Positions 56,101-64,000 of a DNA stretch of 64,000 bases are shown here, piece after piece. The translations under genes were made by a program, and so were the position numbers. The DNA is taken from positions 1-64,000 of the forward strand of contig NZ_JOEZ01000027.1 in the NCBI RefSeq assembly GCF_000721175.1. Reading direction: 5' to 3'. The notes under the pieces were generated by a model. It saw only the letters and a program-made list of their open reading frames with translations. It searched no databases and was not told the origin of the DNA. This stretch comes from Streptomyces anulatus. Lineage in GTDB: Bacteria; Actinomycetota; Actinomycetes; Streptomycetales; Streptomycetaceae. Numbering within the stretch: position 1 is the stretch's first letter; each line of letters starts with the position of its first letter.

Positions 56101-56239
56101 CCGGCTTCGCGGGGCGGGGGAGGGGACGGACCGGGTCCGTGACCAGGCCCGCGCCCGGCCTGGGGGTCAGCAGTGCCTTGGCGGCCGCGCCGATCACCGT
56201 CGTGGCCAGCCGTAACAGGGCAACTTCCGTACCGGACAC
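53147..56239 (-). CDS. NACHT-LRR (NLR-like) STAND ATPase
   Basis: 1030 aa, no membrane segment. N-terminal helical region (~1-190) of unknown type, NACHT ATPase ~240-430 with Walker A RGPAGSGKSTLVQW near 251 and Walker B ALILVDGVDEVP near 333, winged-helix part ending VDFVHRTFQDYLGARAAVE (~585), a helical region, then leucine-rich repeats (~780-1020, LREIGLSGCP, LRALSLYGT, LRKLVLVAGD). Bacterial NACHT proteins are recognised as NLR relatives that stop phage infection. GTG 56239 follows ggagga. Codon 9 is TTA, so translation should need the bldA tRNA. It stands alone, flanked by unrelated housekeeping genes. Confidence 0.93.
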   Translation of the reverse strand: MSGTEVALLRLATTVIGAAAKALLTPRPGAGLVTDPVRPLPRPAKPARLAKALAGRMADAFADLPEHERLAALTSVQDTFAAADEPDAGRLFALDLDPERLRAELSAPATGLSERAIDLYEDLLGRCCAHLVEQLTAHPSFAARAAVEQVRAVGRTRELVEEVRDRVGPRPDAADLDFEQRYAEFVATANGRVELFGLTLGRSAGGWPLETAYISLSVSGYEVDGGHGPGQPVRTSIGIEQALGEWDRLLLRGPAGSGKSTLVQWLALNAARQTFGGELADWNRCVPFVLRLRAFTALDALPAPADFLRAAGVPLHGSAPAGWADRLLLQGRALILVDGVDEVPDRLRKRTERWLRDLIAAYPRARYVVTTRPSAVPETWLSSSGFEPRILLAMSQEDVRAFIEHWHRAARSECRSEEERAELDPYENALRRAVGTRRDLGLLATNPLMCALLCALNRDRRMQLPRARKELYDAALDMLLVRRDTEREIIGVEGVDLTREEQTALLQRLAYWLIRNGLVEARQDEAVSLISDWMRAMSQVRGTPDQVFAHLLNRSGLLREPAPGAVDFVHRTFQDYLGARAAVEARDFGVLVRHAHEDQWDDVVQMAVGHARPDERATLLKSLLQRADAEPKHGHRLVLLAAGSLAHAPELDPGVREEVEARTERLLPPDSQEDIDELAKVGDLALELLSSMLDGLNERESAAVVRTAAAVGSEAAYELVKQFRDDEDELIGEAVSQAWAGFDAEPYAREIMAFRTWEGSHARAETEAQLSALRHIPDLSNVHVTGDRHDLSQVTSRPDVQRVFVYRNNLVEDVSALAAMPRLREIGLSGCPRIRCIEPLARPGLEWLSLAELHPSLDPSPLANMPDLRFLALCHPFVMESIGELPVCEQVTELELLRQTRYLSLEGLERWTNLRALSLYGTTHLRQLSRMPSLHNLERMHLMYMPNIDLELMAPLTTLRKLVLVAGDQQLDLNPLSGLTSLTALTLYGDEEPFDLSPLAPSEHMTIYVSYNTHVTGAELFPPERIVRLP

Positions 56240-56387
56240 GATCGTTCCTCCCCCTCGGCGCGCGTATCCGTGAATCCTACGGTGCGGGCGATTGGCAGAA
56301 GGTGCCAAAGGGTGCTGACGCCAGGTCTCGCATACTTGTGGGTAACAACGTCTAGCCCTCGCCGTCCGGCGGCCCTACGGTGCTCGC

Positions 56388-57313
<926 letters not shown>

Positions 57314-57317
<4 letters not shown>

Positions 57318-58006
57318 CCGCCACCGCGTCCCGCCCCGGGGCCACCGGACACGACGGACGCGCCGAGCGCTTCGCCCGTCCCGTGCTCCTCGCCTTCCTC
57401 CTCGCCGCCGCCGTCGACCTGGCCGGGCTCCTCGCCGGGGCCGAGACCGTCCACCTGGTCGCCAAGCCGCTGCTGATGCCGCTGCTCGCCGGGTACGCGG
57501 CGCTCCGCGGCGGACCCCGGCTGCTCGTCGCGGCCCTGCTGTTCGGGTGGGGCGGCGATGTCTTCCTGCTCGCCGACCACGACCTGGCCTTCCTCGTCGG
57601 CATGGGCTCCTTCGCCGTCGGCCATGTCTGCTACCTGACGCTGTTCGGCCGCGACCGGGCGCGCGCCCCGCTGGCCACGGGGGCCGGATACGTCCTCGTC
57701 CTCGCCGTCTTCCTCGTGCTGATCTGGCCGGACCTCCCGGCGGACCTGCGTATCCCGCTGACCGGCTACAGCCTGCTGCTCACCGCCATGGCCTGGCGGG
57801 CGGGCGTACCGGGGCGGTGCGCGGCGGCCGGCGGGGCCCTCTTCCTGCTCTCCGACGCCCTCATCGCCACCGGCATCGCGGACTGGCCGCAAGCACCCGC
57901 CCCCGACTTCTGGGTGATGCTCACCTACATCGCCGCCCAGGCCCTCCTGTCCCTCGGAGTGCTCACTGCGGCGCCGGACCGGGGAACCGGGCGAACCCGG
58001 GCGTAG
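57314..58006 (+). CDS. Lysoplasmalogenase (YhhN/TMEM86 family)
   Basis: 230 aa, seven to eight hydrophobic segments. Motif KPLLMPLLAGYAAL and FGWGGDVFLL with Asp, and FLLSDALIA with Asp are the two conserved acidic sites. Hydrolyses the vinyl-ether bond of lysoplasmalogens. Co-translated with the sterol-desaturase gene. Confidence 0.9.
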
Positions 58007-58084
58007 GGCCTCACCACCTCCTGTCCCCGGGGCGGCTTCCGGGGGCCGGTCGGCCCGGACGGCGCGCAGTCGGACGGACGGCGG

Positions 58085-58205
58085 CCGGGGCGCGGCCTTC
58101 CGCGTCCCCCACGCCGACGGCACCCTGGCCGAGCTCCCGGCCGCCGCCGCGTCTGACGACCGCCTCCTCGAGGGCACCGCGCTGAAGGTGCTCATCACGC
58201 CGTAG
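58085..58205 (+). pseudogene. Possible C-terminal gene fragment
   Basis: An open frame reads AAFRVPHADGTLAELP then DDRLLEGTALKVLITP and TAG with coding-like codon bias but no start codon or upstream continuation (stop codons precede). It resembles the end of a protein whose body was deleted. Identity not recognised. Confidence 0.3.
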
Positions 58206-58219
58206 CCCCTCGACGCAGG

Positions 58220-58257
58220 GCGAGGGCCCGGGGAGAACATCCTCCCCGGGCCCTCGC
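58220..58257. terminator. Strong terminator
   Basis: gcgagggcccggggag and ctccccgggccctcgc form a perfect 16-bp stem with a 6-base loop, 20 bases after the stop of the minus-strand protease. Confidence 0.9.
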
Positions 58258-58276
58258 TCCTTGCTCGGTCACGTGC

Positions 58277-59815
58277 CTACCAGCGCACCGCGTCCAGCGC
58301 GTCCACCACTCCGGCCCCGTAGAAGCCGTTGTAGTTCTTGCCGCCCTCGCAGACCGCGTCGATGACGCCGTCACCGTTGATGTCGTACGGCTCACCGCAC
58401 GCCTTCGCGTCCGCCTGGAGCGTCAGCAGCGCCTTCACCGCGGCCGGCGAGGCGTAGGGGTGCTTCGACTTGATCAGCGCCACGACGCCCGCGACATGCG
58501 GGGACGCCATCGACGTACCGGCCTTGTAGCCGAACTTGCCGCCCGGCAGGGTCGACAGGATCAGCCCGTTGACGGCCGGCGGCTCGGGGGTCTGGTAGAC
58601 CGTCGAGTCACCGCCCGGGGCCGCCACGTCGATGATCCCCTTGCCGTAGTTCGAGTACGAGGACTTCAGGCCCTTCGCACCCGTCGCGGAAACCGTCACG
58701 ACACCCGGCAGCATGGTCGGGATGTCCGGGCACGCGCTCGGGTCGATCGTCCGGGTGACCGGCTCGGTGTCGTTGGGGCTGGTCTTGTCCTCGATCGCGT
58801 CGACCGCCAGATCGTGGCGGGAGTTACCGGCCGCAGCGACGTTGACCGTGCCCTTGCGCTCCGCGTACTTCACGGCGCGGGTGAGGGCGTCGACCAGGGC
58901 GCCCTGGTCCGGGTCGTTCTTGCAGTTGAACAGCCACGGGTCGGTGTAGTAGCTGTTGTTGGTCACATCGACGCCGCGCTCGGCGGCCCAGAGGAACCCG
59001 CAGACGACGGCCTCGGTGTAGAAGAACCCGTCCGGGTTCGACACCTTGATGCCCGACACCTTCACGCCCGGGGCGACGCCGGTGACCCCGGCGCCGTCCT
59101 TCGCGGCGGCGATGGTGCCCGCCACATGCGTGCCGTGGTCGCTCTCGCCCGCCGCCGGACGCCAGGAGCCGGCGGTGGTGTCCGGAGCGCCCGACACGCA
59201 GTTGGCCGAGGCACGGCTGTCGAAGTTCGGGGCCAGGTCCGGGTGGGTGTCGTCGACGCCCGTGTCGATGACGGCGACCGTCACCCGCTGTGAGCCCAGC
59301 GACTTCTGGTGCGCCTTGTCCGCCTTGATCGCGGGCAGCGACCACTGGAGCGGTTCCAGCGGGTCCTGGTCGGCCGTCGCGTCCGCGGCGGCGGCCGCCG
59401 CCTGCTCGGCGGTGAGCGGCTGCGCTATCGAGCCGACGTCCTTGGTGGCCTGCGGAACGATCGGGTTCGTGCGGGTGGCGCCCGCCGACTCCACGCCTCG
59501 TACCCGGCGGATCGTTTCGCCGAAGGCCGGGTTCTGCGAGTGGACGACGATGACGCCGATCTGCTCATAGGCGATGACGACGGTGCCGCCGGCCTTGGCG
59601 ATCGCCTTCTTGACGTTCTTGACGGTGCCGTGGCCGCCCCGGGTGTTGACCACGTAGGACAGCTTCGGACCGTCGGTCCGCACGCTCGCGGCGGCCTGCT
59701 GGCCGGTGGGCGCCGCCGTGGCTGTCGCCGTCGGCAGGAAGCCGAGCGAGGCGGTCAGCGCGAGCCCGACGGGCACCGCGAGTGCGCGGGTCCGTCTCGA
59801 TGCCAGATGAGCCAT
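58277..59815 (-). CDS. Secreted subtilisin-like serine protease (S8)
   Basis: 512 aa. Signal peptide (1-35, LAVPVGLALTASLGFLPTAT, cleavage near ATAAP); prodomain ~45-160; catalytic Asp in VIDTGVDDTHPD, His in DHGTHVAGTIAA, Ser in GTSMASPHVAGV, oxyanion Asn in VAAAGNSRHD. C-terminal part carries a DINGDGVID calcium/dockerin-like loop and two Cys pairs. Extracellular peptidase, single gene with its own terminator. Confidence 0.96.
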   Translation of the reverse strand: MAHLASRRTRALAVPVGLALTASLGFLPTATATAAPTGQQAAASVRTDGPKLSYVVNTRGGHGTVKNVKKAIAKAGGTVVIAYEQIGVIVVHSQNPAFGETIRRVRGVESAGATRTNPIVPQATKDVGSIAQPLTAEQAAAAAADATADQDPLEPLQWSLPAIKADKAHQKSLGSQRVTVAVIDTGVDDTHPDLAPNFDSRASANCVSGAPDTTAGSWRPAAGESDHGTHVAGTIAAAKDGAGVTGVAPGVKVSGIKVSNPDGFFYTEAVVCGFLWAAERGVDVTNNSYYTDPWLFNCKNDPDQGALVDALTRAVKYAERKGTVNVAAAGNSRHDLAVDAIEDKTSPNDTEPVTRTIDPSACPDIPTMLPGVVTVSATGAKGLKSSYSNYGKGIIDVAAPGGDSTVYQTPEPPAVNGLILSTLPGGKFGYKAGTSMASPHVAGVVALIKSKHPYASPAAVKALLTLQADAKACGEPYDINGDGVIDAVCEGGKNYNGFYGAGVVDALDAVRW

Positions 59816-59909
59816 GGGTTCTCCACATCATCCGTGCCGAACGACCGGACACCTGGCGTGGCCGGTCGCGTACATGACGAGTGAAGCTATCGCTGATCAT
59901 CCCGGCGCA

Positions 59910-60122
59910 TCAACGGTTACGGGCAAGTGAGTTCGAAGAGTGACCGAAGCGGCGGAATGCGAACGGGTGACGTCCGGGCATCCGGAGGAGCCGCGACACC
60001 TCCGAGAAGGCGAACGAGAAGGCGAACGCGTAGGCGAAGGACACGGTGAACCGCTTCGTCGCGCCCTCCGTGCCGTTGTCCAGGAGGTACATCACCGTCC
60101 CCCCGGCAACGAGGCCTCCCAT
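59910..60122 (-). CDS. Possible small membrane protein opposite the symporter promoter
   Basis: 70 aa (GTG 60146 would add eight). The frame has strong third-position G/C bias typical of real genes here. MGGLVAGGTVMYLLDNGTEG begins with a membrane helix, followed by FTVSFAYAFAFSFAFSEV, an F-A rich second segment produced by a short tandem DNA repeat (near 60008-60040), and a basic tail. Function unknown; not recognised. It diverges from the DUF485 gene. Confidence 0.45.
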   Translation of the reverse strand: MGGLVAGGTVMYLLDNGTEGATKRFTVSFAYAFAFSFAFSEVSRLLRMPGRHPFAFRRFGHSSNSLARNR

Positions 60123-60171
60123 GACACCCACCGTCCCCCAGATCACCGCACCCGCGTCGCGAGGAGATTCC

Positions 60172-60537
60172 GTGGCTACCGATGCACCGCCGCCCGAGGG
60201 CGGTTCGCCCGCCGGACCCGTCCAGCCCACCACCGAGGCGTTCGTCGCGATGCAGGCGAGCCCGGACTTCGCCGACCTGCGCCGCTCCCACCGCTCCTTC
60301 GCCTTCCCCCTGACCATCGCCTTCGTGACCTGGTACCTGCTCTACGTCCTGCTCTGCAACTACGCGGGCGCATTCATGGCCACCAAGGTCGTCGGCAACA
60401 TCAACATGGCGCTCGTCCTCGGACTCGCCCAGTTCGCCACCACCTTCCTCATCGCCTGGCTCTACTCCCGGCACGCCGCCACCAAGCTCGACCCCAAGGC
60501 CGACGCGATCAAGTCCCGTATGGAGGCCGACGTATGA
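60172..60537 (+). CDS. DUF485 membrane protein (YjcH-like)
   Basis: 121 aa from GTG 60172 behind gaggag. Disordered start then two membrane helices (FPLTIAFVTWYLLYVLLCNY and MALVLGLAQFATTFLIAWLY) around conserved SPDFADLRRSHRSFAFP. Partner of the acetate/cation symporter encoded next (ATGA overlap), as in yjcH-actP of E. coli. Confidence 0.95.
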   Translation: MATDAPPPEGGSPAGPVQPTTEAFVAMQASPDFADLRRSHRSFAFPLTIAFVTWYLLYVLLCNYAGAFMATKVVGNINMALVLGLAQFATTFLIAWLYSRHAATKLDPKADAIKSRMEADV

Positions 60538-62177
60538 GCGCCGCCCACGCCCTCTATCCCACCGTCCAGCTCGCCGCCACCGAGGGGGCGAGCGAGCACC
60601 GGCCACTGATCATCACGCTGTTCGCCGCCTTCGTCGTGGCCACGCTCTTCATCACCGTGTGGGCGGGCCGCCAGACCAAGAGCGCCGCCGACTTCTACGC
60701 GGGCGGCCGCCAGTTCACCGGATTCCAGAACGGACTCGCGGTCTCCGGCGACTACATGTCCGCCGCGTCCTTCCTCGGTATCGCCGGAGCCATCGCGCTC
60801 TTCGGGTACGACGGCTTCCTGTACTCCATCGGCTTCCTCGTCGCCTGGCTCGTCGCCCTGCTCCTGGTCGCCGAACCGCTGCGCAACTCCGGCCGCTACA
60901 CCATGGGCGACGTCCTCGCCTACCGGATGCGCCAGCGCCCCGTCCGCACCGCCGCCGGTACGTCCACGATCGTCGTCTCGATCTTCTACCTGCTGGCCCA
61001 GATGGCGGGCGCGGGCGTCCTCGTCTCACTGCTCCTCGGCATCACCAGCGACGCGGGGAAGATCCTCATCGTCGCCCTGGTCGGCGTGCTCATGATCCTT
61101 TACGTCACCATCGGCGGCATGAAGGGCACCACCTGGGTGCAGATGGTCAAGGCCGTCCTGCTCATCGCGGGCACCCTGCTCATCACCTTCCTGATCCTGC
61201 TGAAGTTCAACTTCAACATCTCCGACCTGCTCGGCACCGCGGCCAGCAACAGCGGCAAGGGCGCCGCCTTCCTGGAGCCCGGCCTGAAGTACGGCGCCGA
61301 CGGCGTCTCGAAGCTGGACTTCATCTCGCTCGGCGTCGCCCTGGTCCTCGGCACCGCGGGCCTGCCGCACATCCTGATCCGCTTTTACACCGTGCCCACC
61401 GCCAAGGCCGCCCGTAAGTCCGTGAACTGGGCGATCGGCATCATCGGCGCCTTCTACCTGATGACGATCGTGCTCGGCTTCGGCGCCGCCGCGATCCTCA
61501 AGCCCGGCGACATCATCGCCTCCAACAAGGCGGGCAACACCGCGGCGCCACTCGCCGCACTGGAGATCGGCGGCGGCTCCGGATCCACCGGCGGCGCCAT
61601 CCTTCTCGCGGTGATCTCCGCCGTCGCGTTCGCCACCATCCTGGCCGTCGTCGCCGGACTCACCCTCGCCTCCTCCTCGTCCTTCGCGCACGACATCTAC
61701 GCCAACGTCATCCGCAAGGGGCAGGCCACCGAGAAGGAGGAGGTCCGCGCCGCACGCTGGGCCACCGTCGCCATCGGCATCGTCTCCATCGCGCTCGGCG
61801 CACTCGCCCGCGACCTGAACGTCGCCGGGCTCGTCGCCCTGGCCTTCGCGGTCGCCGCCTCCGCCAACCTGCCGACGATCCTCTACAGCCTCTTCTGGAA
61901 GCGCTTCACCACGCAGGGGGCCCTCTGGTCCATCTACGGAGGCCTCGCCTCCTCCGTCCTGCTGGTGCTGTTCTCGCCGGTCGTCTCCTCCAAGCCGACC
62001 TCGATGTTCCCGGGCGTCGACTTCGCCTGGTTCCCGCTGGAGAATCCTGGCCTGATCTCGATCCCGCTCGGCTTCCTGCTCGGCTGGGTCGGCTCCCTGC
62101 TCTCCAAGGAGAAGCCCGACACGGACAAGTACGCCGAACTGGAGGTCAAGTCCCTCACCGGCGTCGGAGCACACTGA
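60534..62177 (+). CDS. Sodium:solute symporter, acetate/pyruvate type (ActP/MctC-like)
   Basis: 547 aa, 13 membrane helices. KSAADFYAGGRQFTGFQNGL, VSGDYMSAASFLGIAGAIAL, YLLAQMAGAGVLVSLLLG and GTAGLPHILIRFYTV are signature segments of monocarboxylate SSS transporters. Takes up acetate, propionate or pyruvate with Na+. Co-translated with the DUF485 gene. Confidence 0.96.
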   Translation: MSAAHALYPTVQLAATEGASEHRPLIITLFAAFVVATLFITVWAGRQTKSAADFYAGGRQFTGFQNGLAVSGDYMSAASFLGIAGAIALFGYDGFLYSIGFLVAWLVALLLVAEPLRNSGRYTMGDVLAYRMRQRPVRTAAGTSTIVVSIFYLLAQMAGAGVLVSLLLGITSDAGKILIVALVGVLMILYVTIGGMKGTTWVQMVKAVLLIAGTLLITFLILLKFNFNISDLLGTAASNSGKGAAFLEPGLKYGADGVSKLDFISLGVALVLGTAGLPHILIRFYTVPTAKAARKSVNWAIGIIGAFYLMTIVLGFGAAAILKPGDIIASNKAGNTAAPLAALEIGGGSGSTGGAILLAVISAVAFATILAVVAGLTLASSSSFAHDIYANVIRKGQATEKEEVRAARWATVAIGIVSIALGALARDLNVAGLVALAFAVAASANLPTILYSLFWKRFTTQGALWSIYGGLASSVLLVLFSPVVSSKPTSMFPGVDFAWFPLENPGLISIPLGFLLGWVGSLLSKEKPDTDKYAELEVKSLTGVGAH

Positions 62178-62241
62178 ACCCACCGGAACGGGCCCCTTCG
62201 GCACTTCACCGACGGGCCCCTTCGGCGCATCACCCACACCC

Positions 62242-62285
62242 GCGGCCGGTCCGCGTCGTAGAGTCCTACGACGCGGACCGGCCGC
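62242..62285. terminator. Terminator with 20-bp perfect stem
   Basis: gcggccggtccgcgtcgtag and its exact inverse complement flank an agtc loop, 64 bases after the symporter stop. Between them gggccccttcggc is directly repeated (62191 and 62214). Confidence 0.95.
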
Positions 62286-62382
62286 ACCTCGTGGCAAACG
62301 GGCCACTCCGATGTCACTGCTCTCACGTAGGCTCGTAAGAGCGACCGCATCACCGCGGACACCACCGGGGGAGGGCCCCACC

Positions 62383-63372
62383 GTGCTCATCGACACCTTC
62401 GACCGGGTCGCCACCGACCTGCGCGTGTCACTCACCGACAAGTGCAACCTGCGCTGCACCTACTGCATGCCGGAAGAGGGCCTCCAGTGGCTCGGCAAGA
62501 GCGAGCTGCTCTCCGACGAGGAGATCGTGCGCCTGATCCGTATCGCCGTCACCTCGCTCGGCATCACCGAGGTCCGCTTCACCGGCGGCGAGCCCCTGCT
62601 GCGCCCCGGCCTCGTCTCCATCGTCGAGCAGTGCGCCGCGCTCACCCCGCGCCCCCGCATGTCGCTCACGACCAACGGCATCGGACTCAAGCGGACCGCC
62701 GGCGCCCTCAAGGCCGCGGGCCTCGACCGGGTCAACGTCTCGCTGGACACCCTGCGCCCTGACGTCTTCAAGACCCTCACCCGCCGTGACCGCCACAGGG
62801 ACGTGCTGGACGGCCTGGAGGCCGCCCGCGAGGCCGGGCTCACCCCGGTGAAGGTCAACTCCGTCCTGATGCCGGGACTCAACGACGACGAGGCCCCCGA
62901 ACTGCTCGCCTGGGCCGTGGCCAACGACTACGAACTCCGCTTCATCGAGCAGATGCCCCTCGACGCCCAGCACGGCTGGAAGCGCGACGGCATGATCACC
63001 GCCGGGGACGTCCTCGCCTCGCTGCGCACCCGGTTCACCCTCACCGCCGAGAGCGACGAGTCCCGTGGCTCCGCCCCCGCCGAGCGCTGGACCGTCGACG
63101 GCGGCCCGCACCGCGTCGGCGTGATCGCGTCCGTCACCCGCCCGTTCTGCCGCGCCTGCGACCGCACCCGGCTCACCGCCGACGGCCAGGTCCGCACCTG
63201 CCTCTTCGCCCGCGAGGAGACGGACCTGCGCGGGGCACTGCGCGGGGACGCGCCCGACGCGGAGATCGCCCGGCTCTGGGAGACGGCCATGTGGGGCAAG
63301 AAGGCGGGCTCCGGACTGGACGACCCGTCCTTCCTGCAGCCCGACCGCCCGATGTCGGCGATCGGCGGCTGA
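62383..63372 (+). CDS. moaA: GTP 3',8-cyclase (molybdenum cofactor)
   Basis: 329 aa radical SAM enzyme, first step of molybdopterin synthesis. N-terminal cluster KCNLRCTYCM (CxxxCxxC), GGEPLLRPG SAM site, C-terminal cluster FCRACDRTRLTADGQVRTCLF and the GG tail required for activation. GTG 62383 follows ggaggg; the longer ORF start at 62311 lies too close to the terminator. No other moa gene is next to it. Confidence 0.97.
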   Translation: MLIDTFDRVATDLRVSLTDKCNLRCTYCMPEEGLQWLGKSELLSDEEIVRLIRIAVTSLGITEVRFTGGEPLLRPGLVSIVEQCAALTPRPRMSLTTNGIGLKRTAGALKAAGLDRVNVSLDTLRPDVFKTLTRRDRHRDVLDGLEAAREAGLTPVKVNSVLMPGLNDDEAPELLAWAVANDYELRFIEQMPLDAQHGWKRDGMITAGDVLASLRTRFTLTAESDESRGSAPAERWTVDGGPHRVGVIASVTRPFCRACDRTRLTADGQVRTCLFAREETDLRGALRGDAPDAEIARLWETAMWGKKAGSGLDDPSFLQPDRPMSAIGG

Positions 63373-63375
63373 CGC

Positions 63376-63633
63376 TCAGGCGTCCCGCGAGCTCTCGGGG
63401 CCGGGGTCCCAGTCCTTCAGCGCCACGACGTCCTTGAGGAAACCCCGTACCCCGAGGAACGAGGACAGGTGCTCCCGGTGCTCGTCGCAGGCCAGCCAGG
63501 TCTTGCGCCGCTCGGGCGTGTGCAGCTTGGGGTTGTTCCAGGCGAGCACCCACACGGCGGCGGCCCGGCAGCCCTTGGCGGAACAGAGCGGGGCACCGGA
63601 GGGACTCTCGGCGGACGTCTCGGGAAAGATCAC
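63376..63633 (-). CDS. Conserved small actinobacterial protein
   Basis: 85 aa with Cys/His residues that could bind one zinc (PLCSAKGCRAAA, WLACDEHREHL). KLHTPERRKTW and FLGVRGFLKDVV are conserved in streptomycete homologues. Function unknown. It converges on moaA with three bases between. Confidence 0.85.
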   Translation of the reverse strand: MIFPETSAESPSGAPLCSAKGCRAAAVWVLAWNNPKLHTPERRKTWLACDEHREHLSSFLGVRGFLKDVVALKDWDPGPESSRDA

Positions 63634-63704
63634 GCCGTCCAGCCTAAGTCAGGAAGGCAGGTGCGCCGCGAGCCTTCTGACGCATCCCCGGCCGGAGAAA
63701 GGGC

Positions 63705-63740
63705 GACGCCGGGCAGCCACGGGGGGAGCTGCCCGGCGTC
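63705..63740 (-). terminator. Terminator after the window-edge gene
   Basis: gacgccgggcag and ctgcccggcgtc pair perfectly (12 bp) around a 12-base loop, downstream of the partial minus-strand gene. Confidence 0.8.
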
Positions 63741-63862
63741 GGTCCGTCGCTCCGACGGGGGATGCGGAGCGCCCTCGAAGTATGTCACGGGGACCAGGGT
63801 GCGGTGCACTGGAACGTCATGATTGATCTGAGCTTTTCCTGAGCTTCGCGGGGCCTGCGGGA

Positions 63863-64000
63863 TCAGGTGTGCTCGTGCGGCGGGGGAACCCGGCCGGACG
63901 CACCCTCGGCGTCCCCGGACTCCGCCGGACCGGCCACCGGAGCGGCCTCCAGGGCGGGCCGCATCGGCATCTGCACGAACGTCGTCGGCAGCGAAGTCAC
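63863..64000 (-). CDS. C-terminal end of a conserved protein (possibly DUF3099)
   Basis: 45 residues ending PPPHEHT and stop; the gene enters from beyond the window. SLPTTFVQMPMRPALEA resembles the tail of DUF3099 membrane proteins, which often lie near moaA in Streptomyces, but this is a weak match. The rest is a Pro/Glu/Gly-rich tail. Confidence 0.5.
   Translation of the reverse strand: MTSLPTTFVQMPMRPALEAAPVAGPAESGDAEGASGRVPPPHEHT

Overview
The window is chromosomal DNA of a Streptomyces-type actinomycete. Evidence: very high G+C with strong third-position G/C bias, GTG/TTG starts, many 4-bp ATGA/GTGA gene overlaps, almost no TTA codons, a full ectoine/5-hydroxyectoine operon, a Gbn nucleoid protein, a LAETG sortase substrate and a 20-bp-stem terminator typical of the genus. 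Gene order resembles the core region of S. coelicolor that carries moaA, pitH2, cob genes and ectABCD (from memory, not checked).

Left part (1-24.7 kb). The edge cuts an IS630-type transposase. Then come a HEAT-like protein, a tRNA-like Y RNA (YrlA) with its Ro60/Rsr partner, a small Tudor-like protein, a double TerD protein, a 5'-damaged glucarate-pathway dehydratase with a companion gene of unknown function, a membrane protein-histidine kinase-response regulator operon, an IclR/GNAT pair divergent from a 2,5-dioxovalerate dehydrogenase and a DUF1349 gene, a DsbA-like protein, a class V aminotransferase, an Old Yellow Enzyme pseudogene, a VOC-maleylpyruvate isomerase fusion, ectDCBA on the minus strand, a second class V aminotransferase and an amidohydrolase with a short N-terminus.

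Middle (24.7-41.5 kb). A LAETG wall protein, a CobE/CobC-type fusion, a ZIP metal transporter and the minus-strand cobalamin operon cobD-cobQ-chelatase-cobO-cobB led by a cobalamin riboswitch. A pit phosphate transporter with a PHO box and a small membrane protein follow, then an aldolase, an alpha/beta hydrolase, a second HEAT-like protein and a VOC protein.

Right part (41.5-64 kb). A decayed zinc metallopeptidase, an ABC-F ATPase behind a 7-codon leader ORF, gbn, an enoyl-CoA hydratase, an Asp23/AmaP envelope cluster, an SDR/GH15 pair, SURF1, a zinc-binding protein, a DnaQ-like exonuclease, a large NACHT-LRR (NLR-like) protein carrying the only TTA codon found by eye, a sterol desaturase and lysoplasmalogenase pair, a secreted subtilase, a DUF485/acetate-symporter pair, moaA and two conserved small proteins.

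The most notable items are the permuted tRNA-like YrlA RNA beside rsr, the TTA-containing NACHT gene, a mobile-element remnant replacing the 5' end of kdgD, and several unlisted pseudogenes and cis-regulatory sites.
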